Positions 56,000-64,000 of a stretch of DNA of 64,000 nt are shown in pieces. Position numbers and translations under genes: made by a program. Source of the stretch: Caenorhabditis elegans (lineage: Eukaryota > Nematoda > Chromadorea > Rhabditida > Rhabditidae); NCBI RefSeq assembly GCF_000002985.6, contig NC_003281.10, forward strand, positions 13,082,001 through 13,146,000, in the 5' to 3' direction. The notes under the pieces are model-generated. The model did no database searches. It worked only from the letters and a program-made list of their open reading frames with translations, and was not told where the DNA came from. Within the stretch, counting starts at the first letter, position 1; each line of letters begins with the position of its first letter.

Positions 56000-57541
56000 C
56001 TGAAAATTTAAAAAAGGTGATTTTAAAATAAATAGACCGAGAGAACAAAGCACAAAAATATCCACATCATTTCGCATTTTATGGTTTGTTTGGTTTTGCT
56101 CGTTTTCCAAAAAGCGATACTATTTCTCATGCTTCGCTTGATATTTGCATACCAAGAAAACTGTAGTAAAAATCTACTTTTTTTTGATTACTTGCAAGCA
56201 AGGTTGAAATTTATTATTATTTTTTTCTGAAATTTGAAATTTAATATTTAAAAATTCAAAGAAAAAAAAATTAGAAAACAACTTTTTTTGAAGACGATTT
56301 TATTTATTTTTATTTGGGTCTCATCACAATAAAATAGTTATAAATATTTGTATCATCATTTTTTGTAATTATTAATATAGGTATATTTTTTTCAATTCAA
56401 AACCACTGACTCATTTCCTTGCTATACATTTTCCCATTTTTCACCCGGTGGAAAAATGTGATAACTGCGAAAAAATTGTTAATTGTACTTTTGTATAGTC
56501 GGGTGTAAAGTATAAAAAATTGAATGCTATACTATAAAACATTTAGTTTGGTCAGAACAGTGAGATCTTTGAGCTGAGCATAGAAAATAAAACCTTCAGA
56601 TAGAAAAGATTAGAATGAAAATAGAATTAACAATTTAAAAGTGGAGTACGGCCAGTGGGGAAATGATCTAAAATGATTATATATTGTAGTAAAAGTTTGC
56701 AAAAAAAATTTTGGAACTTTTTTTCCCATTTTTTAAAACCTATTTTTTGGAAGTCGTTGATCCAATAAATTGATTTTTCTTCAGTTTTATATTTTAATTA
56801 TTTTTAAAATATTAATATTTCTACATTTTTTAAAAAGTGTCCTGGAAAAAATTCCTAAATTTTGGTAAATTTTGGTAAATTGGCAATATTCCCAAAAATG
56901 TGGGTTTTTCGAGAAATTAAATTCTATGCTATTTGAGCGAACTACAATAATGTTTAAATGTATATACATCAGCTGAAAATTACTCAAATATTTTTTCTTT
57001 CGAATTTTCTTTCGAGTTACAAGCTTTAAAAAAAAAATTTCAAAAATATACCCGCAAGATGTCAGCCGCTCTAGCTTTCCTCACAGTGGAGTTCACAATA
57101 ATTTGGTCACAACAAAAGTGTAGAAAACGTTAATATAAATATTTTGTCAGTTGAAAAATTGTTGCAAATCTTATCAGCTTTTAGGTAGTACATAATTAAA
57201 AAATATGAAAAATCAATTGAAAAGTTATTTTTTTATTGTTTTTTTTTATTCCTGATCGACGTCCAAAATCATGATAGATGAAAAAAAATAAACTGTGAAT
57301 CAAAAAAATTTTCTAAAATTATTTTTGAAAAGTTTTATTATGATATATAATAAATTTCTATATATTCTATAGTTTTAGCAGAGTGATTTTTAAGAAGGAA
57401 TTAATATTATTGAGAATAAATTTTTCTTCCTGACGTGAAATTATTAAAGCAAGACTTAGACAGCATGAGAAAAATAAAATTGAATGTAACCAACTGATAA
57501 CGGAAAATTATCATATCAATGAAATATATTTGCTCACCCAC

Positions 57542-57624
57542 CTGTGTACCGGCTCACTAAATCGTGGGACACCCTCTCCACAGAATTTATTGATGAGTTT
57601 CGACCAGCCATCATTGCTTTCGTG
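57542..57624 (-). CDS. Orphan internal exon candidate (HESNDGWSKLINKFC...)
   Basis: 83 nt bounded by TTTATTACAG and CACAG|GTGGGTGAG. It translates in one open frame to HESNDGWSKLINKFCGEGVP RFSEPVHR (shown with a break), with coding-like composition unlike its AT-rich neighbours. Entry phase is 0 and exit phase is 2. No partner exons could be placed between 55.3 and 61.4 kb with confidence. It could be a remnant of a broken gene or an exon of a gene whose other parts I missed. Family not recognised. Confidence 0.35.
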
Positions 57625-57647
57625 CTGTAATAAAGTTTGAGAAGAGT

Positions 57648-57765
57648 ACGTTATTACGGTAATACATAATTCTGAAAATGCGTATTGCACAACATATTTG
57701 ACGCGCAAAATATCTCGTAGCGAAAACTACAGTAATATGACTACTGTAGTCGATTTAATAGCAAG
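57648..57765. repeat. One-armed GCGTATTGCACAACATATTTGACGCGC element
   Basis: TTACGGTAATACATAATTCTGAAAATGCGTATTGCACAACATATTTGACGCGCAAAATATCTCGTAGCGAAAACTACAGTAA without a clear second arm. Confidence 0.8.
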
Positions 57766-58857
57766 GGCTCAATTTTTGAAATGAATTTCTTTTTGAATAA
57801 CAACAGCGATATTCTTCGTATAAATTTCATATTTTTTGCTAAATTTTAATATTCTATCGATAAAAAATCGAAAAACTTCAAGGTTTTTATGGAAAAAAAT
57901 CTTTAAAAAAAATGGACAATTCGAAAAAATTCAAATTAAAACAATAAGACGTTTTCGAAACATTTTGCCACGACGTTCTTAAAAATTAAAAATTTTTAGA
58001 CAAACTATAAACTATAGGGAAACTTGAAAAATTCGGGAACTTCAAAAATTCATATTTTTCCCGAAAAACTTTTAGAAAACTAGATTTTTGGAAACTTGTG
58101 CAAACTTGTCGGGAGTTTGAAATAGTTTCAAACTCCCGAAAAATTTGTGGAATTTGCTGGAAAGTTTGAAAAACTGGAGAGTTCGGGAAAACTTGAAAAA
58201 CTTTTGAAAAAAATCTGGAAAGATATAGATAATTCTGGAAAAGTTCTAGAAAAGGGAATGAAATTTAAATTCTAGAAAACTCGAAAAAATTTCTGTGATT
58301 TTTGGAAAGTTCCGGAGATTTAGGACAAAGTTCGGACTAAAGTTTTTTAAACTTTAGAAAGTTTAAAAAACTTCTAAAAAATTTTAGGTACTGGAGATTT
58401 TTGGGAAACTCGTAAAACTTTTGGAATTTTCTAGAAATTTTTGAAGGGATTTTCTGGAGAGTTCGATAAGTTTTTGGAAATTTCGGAAAATTTCTGGAAA
58501 GTTGCCACAAATTCCAAAAGTTCTCGAGCAGAAGCACTGAAAACATATTTTTCAAAGGCGGAGTCTCATTTGAGGATTATTACAGCCAACAAATTATTGT
58601 ACTTTATGTGAGAACAGAAACAAAAATTGTTGGAAAAAATAATTTTATAGTCACCTTTTTTAGTGCATAACATAAATTCAAAAAAAAAAATTGAACCGCT
58701 ACTCGATAACCTATAAATCAAAAATCTGGTGGAAACAAAATTGGAAAAAAAGAATCAAAAACAGTCATATAATACTTTGGCAAGTTCGTTGTTTATGTTT
58801 GATCATCAAATTTTGCCTCGATGATTTATTTTCTCGTTATATTTAAACCAACAGGAT

Positions 58858-59450
58858 ATTACGGGAACTCGAAATTCTGAGAATGCGTGTTGCACAAAAT
58901 ATTTGACGCGCAAAATATAGCTATATCTCGTAGCGAAAACTACATTAATTCTTTAACTAACTACTGTAGAGCTGATTAAATTTAAGCAAAAAATTAGAAA
59001 ATAGCAAAAAATTACAAAATAACAAATAAAAAAAGTATTCGAAAATAAATTAAATTCAAAAAACACGGATTTCTGGCTTCCCTCATAAATTAAAATGGAA
59101 GAGTTTGCCGAACTAGGCCATTTTGGCTCGGTCACATCTGGGGTAGATTTATGGTGCGTGTCGCGTCGCGGCTCGATTTTAGTTGTAAAACTAAATGTAT
59201 TTGTCCGTGTGGAGTCCGGATTGTTGTCCGGCAGGCGATTGTCAATGGAGCGCGAAAAATTCAATGAGGACGGCCAGAACCCCGTGATATAAATTAATTT
59301 CAAAAAATCGAGCCCGTAAATCGACACAAGCACTACAGTAGTCATTTAAAGAATTACTGTAGTTTTCGCTACGAGATATAGTTATATTTTGCGCGTCAAA
59401 TATTTTGTGCAATACGCATTCTCAGAATTTAGAGTTCTTGTAATATAATT
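58858..59450. repeat. Foldback with a TIR element inserted in its centre
   Basis: Outer arms: TTACGGGAACTCGAAATTCTGAGAATGCG..GACGCGCAAAATATAGCTATATCTCGTAGCG (58,860-58,945) and its complement (59,360-59,450). Between them sits a CGCGACGCGACACGC-family element (59,064-59,285) with CACGGATTTCTGGC at one end and GGCCAGAACCCCGTG at the other. Confidence 0.9.
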
Positions 59451-59691
59451 TTTGCTATTATGGTGCCACAAAAATTTGAATTTTGAGATCAACGTGCAGT
59501 CACGCTCCAATGCTACAATTTTTCGTAATGTATTGGCGGAAAAAACTGGAAATTTAAAAGTGTTCATTAATAATTCTAACACGGTCACTTTTTTCCTAAA
59601 TTACTGAGTTCTTCCTGTCAAAAAGCGTCGTTTTGAATTCTGTGAACTCCAAGAACGATATTTATTGATTTTTTACAAAAAAATTAACAAA

Positions 59692-59865
59692 AAGCACGAG
59701 TTTCTGGCTCGACCCCTCGGTGTATTTTGTGCAAACACCATCACGCGCAAATGCATACACTATTTCAACGCGCTGCGTGAAAATTCCTCTTGCGATTTCA
59801 AATATTTTTTCCCGCCATTTTCCAAAATTTTGGAGAGGGGGGTCGAGCCAGAAACCCGTGAAAAA
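59692..59865. repeat. CACG.GTTTCTGGCTCGACCCC TIR element
   Basis: CACGAGTTTCTGGCTCGACCCCTC at 59,696 and GGGGTCGAGCCAGAAACCCGTG at 59,841-59,862 are inverted repeats around a short interior containing CAACGCGCTGCGTGAAAATT. The terminal CACGG.TTTCTGGC matches the ends of the CGCGACGCGACACGC family, but the interior differs. Confidence 0.82.
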
Positions 59866-60361
59866 GCAATCATTTCAGGCGAAAAACTGTAAAATCGTTT
59901 GAAAAAAAATTTAACTTCCAGTTGTCCACGAGTACTTCTCCCGCATTTTTCGTAGATCAAGCTAAAATGGGACACTGGCGTTGGAGCGCGATTGCATTTT
60001 GATTTCAAAATTCGTTTTTTTTATCTAGAAATTTGAGATTTCGGCTAAGCCTGCCAAGAGAGCTTGGAAAAATTCGAAAAAATTTAAAAACGAAAAAGGC
60101 CCTGCTCTCTTCATTGCCCGTAGCAACCACGTCTTTTTTTTTCGGGACCATGTTTAGAAACCAAGCTTTTTTTAAAAGGAGATTTATTAAATAAGAACAA
60201 TTTTTGGCAACAATTTTTTCAGTGGGGAAATCGAGGTAAATAAATGGACAAAAAATTGGGGGAAGAGATCAGAAATGTTGTAGGTAAAAAGAAATGGATT
60301 TGAAAGAGAAAGAGTGAGAAACCGAGTGGACATGAGATTTTCAAGAGATTTTCAGATGCAA

Positions 60362-60562
60362 TATTATAGAAAAAATACGATCGCACAAAAATAGACAACG
60401 ACGTAACGACACTCCGCTATTTTTAAGCCCCGCCTCTACGATTTCATTTGCACTGCGGCCGCCACATTTCAGTGCAAATGAAATCGTGGGCGGGGCTTAA
60501 AAATAGCGGAGTGTCGTTGCGTCGTTGTTTATTTTTGTCGCGTTCGTATTTTTTCTATAATT
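60362..60562. repeat. Near-perfect hairpin, arms about 90 bp
   Basis: ACGATCGCACAAAAATAGACAACGACGTAACGACACTCCGCTATTTTTAAGCCCCGCC...CATTTGCACTG is mirrored to CGTTCGTATTTTTTC. The loop is GCGGCCGCCACATTT. It directly abuts the next element at 60,566. Confidence 0.9.
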
Positions 60563-60565
60563 TTA

Positions 60566-61352
60566 GGTCTCCAAATAAGTTCCGGGTCAAAAATCATAAC
60601 TTCTTTCGCCTTTTATCGATTTTTTTGAAACTGCGGGAATTTATGTTATCAACTATGATCTTTCATTTTGATATGGTCACAAAAATTTTTGACCATCTCA
60701 AGTGCCCTAACTCGAAGCCAATTTTTTCAAGCATTTTTCTGATCTCGCTTCTTTGCAGCTTTGAATTGAGGTTTATGTGCGGACTTTGCTTTGTTTAGAA
60801 TACATTGTAAGAAAACAAAAAAAGTTTGGGAAAAAATCCGTCCAAAAATTTTTTTTTGGTCGGTGGTCAAAAAATGTTTTATTTTGATAATAGAAAACAT
60901 AATTTTTTCGAAGAATTTTTGAGTTTTTTGAGTATTTCTCAAGATCCAAATTTCAAACTCAAATGTTTTGTATGTTTAAAAATAGTTTGCACACATCATT
61001 TTTATACTAAAAATCAAAAACTTTCGAAAAAAAAAATTTGAAGTTTTTTTGACGACCGACCAAAAAAAATGTTTTTGGACGAATTTTTTCCAAACTTTTG
61101 TTGATTTCTTACGATGTATTCTAAACAAAGTAAAATCCGCACACAAACCTTAGTTCAAAGCTGCAAAGAAGCGAGATCAGAAAAATGCCTGAAAAAATGG
61201 CTTCGAGTTAGGGCACTCCGGGTGGTCAAAAAATTTTGTGACCATTTCAAAATGAAAGGTCATAGTTGATAACATAAATTCCCAAAGTTTCAAAAAAATC
61301 TATAAAAGGCAAAAAAAGTTATGATTTTTGACCCGGAACTTATTTGGAGAAG
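60566..61352. repeat. GGTCTCCAAATAAGTTCCGGG foldback, second copy
   Basis: Close copy of 27,841-28,712 with the same termini; about 85 bp shorter because of internal deletions. The right terminus reads AACTTATTTGGAGA and then diverges. It lies 20 bp downstream (minus sense) of the stop codon of the right-hand gene, so it may overlap that gene's 3' UTR. Confidence 0.92.
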
Positions 61353-61372
61353 TAATATTTGGGGAAATTTTT

Positions 61373-62997
61373 CTAGTTGACACGAGGTAATTTGTCGAAA
61401 ATCGTGAATAGCTGTCCAAGTTCGTGTTGCTCTGGATCTGTGAATTTTGGAAGAAGTTGGCGGGATTCTTTGAGCGTTTTCACACTGTACCAATCGACAC
61501 GTCCGCGGAGATCCATTATGCAGCATTTGCACTGAAAATTGGGGGAATTTTTTTTTGTTTCGAAATATTATTGGAAATGTTTTTAGAACATCAATTTTTG
61601 TATTTTTCAATGCATCTAAGGAAGGTCGTGTGTACTCCGAGTGGACAATTTTTTGCAAAATTTCAGAGTTTAATTAGCAAAAAGGTGCAACTCAACCATT
61701 TCAGCAAAAAAAATATTTTTTTAACAAAAACGGAAAAACCGAAAATTTTGTTTTTTTTTCAATATTTCCAAAGCTTTAATTTTGGTAATTTTTCTTATTT
61801 TTTGCGATTTTAAAAAATCGAAAAATTGACGTTTTTTTTTTTCTAAAATCGAACATTTTTAGTTACTTTTCTTTTTTTTCAATATTTCTAAAAAAATTCG
61901 AGAAATAGCTGAAATGTTGGTCATTTTTCTTCGTTTTTAAACATAATTAAAAAATTGATTTTTTTTTTGGTTTTTTTTTTACTTTTTTTTCCGATTTTTC
62001 GATTTTCCGGAAAATGAGATTTTTTCGTTTTTCAATATTTGCAAAAAAAAAAAGAATAATTAAACAATGCTTAAATTTTGGTAATTCTTATATTTTTAAG
62101 AGATATTTCTATGTTTTTTCATGAACAAAAACATAATTTGATTTAAAAAAGTTGAATTTCTCTCGAATATCGATTTTTAGAAAGTTTTTTCAACTTTTTG
62201 CGCAAACCGTGTTTTTTATTTAATTTTGTATTTTAATTATCATCATGCGAGAAAAAAAATTTTGAGAATACGTATTGCACAACTTATTTGACGCGCAAAA
62301 TATAACTATATCTCATAGCGAAAACTACAGTAATCCATTAAATGATTACTGTAGCTCTTGTGTCGATTTACGGGCTCGAATGTATTAAAATGATTTATTT
62401 ATCGATAAAATGATAAAACAATGCGAAGAAACTAATGAAAATTGAATACCGCTATTCTATCACTATTCGAAAAAAAATTAATTTCAATAATTGGAGCCCG
62501 TAAATCAACTACAGTAGTCATTTAAACAGGATTACTGTAGTTTTCGCTACGAGATATTTTGCGCGTCAAATATGTTGTGCAATACGCATTCTCAGAATTT
62601 TGTGGTCACACGTAATACGTACATCAATAACCCGTCCCTTCCATCCTTCATAATCTTCTGCACATCGAATCTTATCCAAATATTTCATCAAAAACAGCGG
62701 AACACGTTCGTTCAAAACCTCCAGTTCGGCAAGTCGTTCCAAAATATCACTGAATAGCTGCCCAACTTCTCCGCGTAAATCACTTTCGGATGCTTCTTCA
62801 AGTACAGTAAATGCCGTATCCAACATGACTTCTCCAATGTGTTTCCGTACTTTTTCCTCCGTTATTGCAAGTTCTTCATGGCAAAATAGGAAGACGGCAA
62901 AATTGAATATTGAAAGAGACATTTGAGTTGGAATTTGAATTTTCTGGAGATAAGCTTCGACCCAGAAGAGGAGAATGAATTTCGTCGAATCACCGAC
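61373..62997 (-). CDS. 3' part of a helical protein, possibly MIF4G-like (last two exons; gene continues past the right edge)
   Basis: Exon 62,623-62,997 (375 nt, phase 0 in and out, acceptor TTTCCAG, donor GTACGT) joins exon 61,373-61,531 (acceptor TTTTCAG, stop TAG). The translated part starts VGDSTKFILLFWVEAYLQKI and is alpha-helical and acidic: EEKVRKHIGEVML, SDILERLAELEVLNERVP. Across the junction it reads RVID/CKCCIMDLRGRVDW. The pattern of a hydrophobic helix followed by DLR and W resembles the end of MIF4G (eIF4G-middle) domains, but this is a weak match by eye. No upstream exon is visible between 62,998 and 64,000, where the sequence is repeats, so the 5' part lies outside the window. 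Intron 61,532-62,622 carries foldback repeats. Confidence 0.6.
62250..62622. repeat. GCGTATTGCACAACATATTTGACGCGC foldback
   Basis: Left arm GAGAATACGTATTGCACAACTTATTTGACGCGCAAAATATAACTATATCTCATAGCGAAAACTACAGTAA; right arm TTACTGTAGTTTTCGCTACGAGATATTTTGCGCGTCAAATATGTTGTGCAATACGCATTCTCAGAATTTTGTG. It ends right at the donor of the exon at 62,623, so the donor GTACGTATTACG is element-derived or abuts the element. Confidence 0.9.
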
Positions 62998-63324
62998 CTG
63001 GAAATTTCAATTTAATTTTCGCTTTTAAATGGTTCAAAAAACCAAAAACGCGATGTAAAAAAGTGAAAATTTAGCTAAAAATTGAGTTTCTGGTTTAAAA
63101 TACAGCTAAATTTAGGGAAAATATTGAATATACACGGTGGTGGTTCAGTTGCTAGATGGGTGCAAACGCGCTCCACCGAACAAACGTGCATAACTTGGCC
63201 AGGAAGTACAAAATCGAAAATTCATCACAATAATAAAGATAGATAATTTCATTGCGCGGTCATTTCTTATATGCATCGCAAAATCGATTTTGAGTATCAT
63301 GAACCAATCCATCGTTTTTTGCAG

Positions 63325-63995
63325 AACTAGGCCATTTTGACTCGTAGATTTACGGCGCGTTGCGTGTCGCGTCGCGGCTCGATTGTAAAACTAAATGTAT
63401 TTGTCCGTGTGGAGTACACGACTTTCCCACGCGTTGTCCGGCTTGTCAATGGAACGCAAAAAATAAAGGCCAGAACCCCGTGTTGGGAAATTCAAGAATT
63501 TTAGTATAATAATTAAAAATAACGAGAAAAGTACTAAAAAACCGGAAAAACTAACTAAAAACGTTGGAATTTACGCTTTTGCCGCCAATACCTAACGAGA
63601 CCCATGCTATGAAGTATCTGTGCTACCGTGTATACGTGTTACTGCGTTGCAATCGCGCTCCAATGCGAAATGCTCCGCCTTCATAGCATGGGTCTCGTTA
63701 GGTATTGGCGGCAAAAGCGTAAATTCCTACGTTTTTAGTTGGTTTTTCCGGTTTTTTAGTACTTTTCTCGTTATTTTTAATTATTTTATACTAAAATTCT
63801 TGAAATTCCCAACACGGGTAGTTCTGGCCTTCCTCATTGAATTTTTCGCGCTCCATTGACAAGCCGGACAATGCGTGGGAAAGTCGTGTGTACTCCACAC
63901 GGACAAATACATTTAGTTTTACAATCGAGCCGCGACGCGACACGCAACGCGTCGTAAATCTACGAGTCAAAATGGCCTAGTTCTGCAAAAAACTC
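63325..63995. repeat. Composite foldback: two inverted CGCGACGCGACACGC elements around a GGTATTGGCGGCAAAA foldback
   Basis: Outer arms (63,325-63,483 and 63,815-63,990) are inverted copies of the CACGG..TTCTGGC family. The middle (63,540-63,790) carries GCCGCCAATACCTAACGAGACCCATGCTATGAAG and its complement around a loop with GCAATCGCGCTCCAATGCG. Same inner family as 38,045-38,310. No coding content in 63,000-64,000. Confidence 0.9.
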
Positions 63996-64000
63996 TTACA

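Larger units (their letters stand above)
55251..61372. other. Repeat-rich region between the glycosyltransferase and the partial right-hand gene
   Basis: Mostly AT-rich sequence and foldbacks (listed separately). 56,000-57,480 is low-complexity AT-rich with nothing convincing. 57,770-58,560 is a run of GAAAACTT/GGAAAGTT-like degenerate repeats whose open frame is an artefact. Two orphan exon candidates on the minus strand are listed on their own. Confidence 0.5.

Noticed and set aside
57040..57130. Minus-strand frame DQIIVNSTVRKARAADILR with a donor-like GGGTATAT
   Set aside because: No AG acceptor lies between the upstream stop and the frame, so it cannot be an internal exon; composition is otherwise ordinary.
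58337..58555. Minus-strand 72-aa frame rich in F, P and K
   Set aside because: Arises from degenerate GGAAAGTT/GAAAACTT tandem sequence with no splice sites or family resemblance.
60448..60798. 116-aa plus-strand frame starting MHCGRHISVQMKSWAG
   Set aside because: Spans the boundary of two foldback elements; no splice signals or coding composition.

Overview
The window is a nematode chromosome segment and almost certainly Caenorhabditis elegans. Exons are short and bounded by TTTCAG-type acceptors and GTAAGT/GTGAGT-type donors. The DNA is AT-rich, a block of degenerate TTAGGC (the nematode telomere repeat) is present, and the introns are packed with foldback elements. I recognise zig-8 (the Dpr-like immunoglobulin receptor) and, next to it, a ZDHHC5/8-type palmitoyltransferase that I recall as dhhc-8. 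Both assignments come from memory of the proteins, not from a search.

Layout, left to right. (1) 1-4,788 is a 59-bp satellite with a higher-order pattern at its right end. (2) 5,743-17,455 (minus) is a six-exon CX-module membrane protein of 395 aa. Its introns carry foldbacks and two opposed minisatellite arrays. Its third intron contains a complete small gene on the opposite strand (9,171-11,610, plus, 135 aa), and that gene's first intron is a GC-rich minisatellite. (3) 17,456-25,691 is a divergent intergenic region, mostly foldback repeats. (4) 25,692-36,781 (plus) is the DHHC palmitoyltransferase, nine exons, 499 aa. (5) 37,859-51,811 (plus) is zig-8, seven exons, 268 aa, with a signal-peptide exon 5.5 kb upstream of the rest. 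(6) 52,014-55,250 (minus) is a family 31 (galactosyltransferase-fold) glycosyltransferase converging on zig-8; their poly(A) signals lie 5 bp apart. (7) 55,251-61,372 is mainly repeats with one or two orphan exon candidates. (8) 61,373 to beyond the right edge (minus) holds the last two exons of a helical protein, possibly MIF4G-like.

For the five complete gene models I placed every splice site by eye, and all intron phases agree. One donor in the glycosyltransferase has two in-frame choices. The genes do not form an operon or a shared pathway. The CX protein, ZIG-8 and the glycosyltransferase are all membrane or secretory products. The palmitoyltransferase lies head-to-head with a CX protein whose membrane segment is rich in cysteine; that link is speculative. 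I found no evidence of a new defence, mobile or enzymatic system. The most unusual content is repeat architecture: higher-order satellite structure, a tandem array of consensus 5' splice-site words just after a zig-8 exon, long inverted arrays inside introns, and nested foldbacks.
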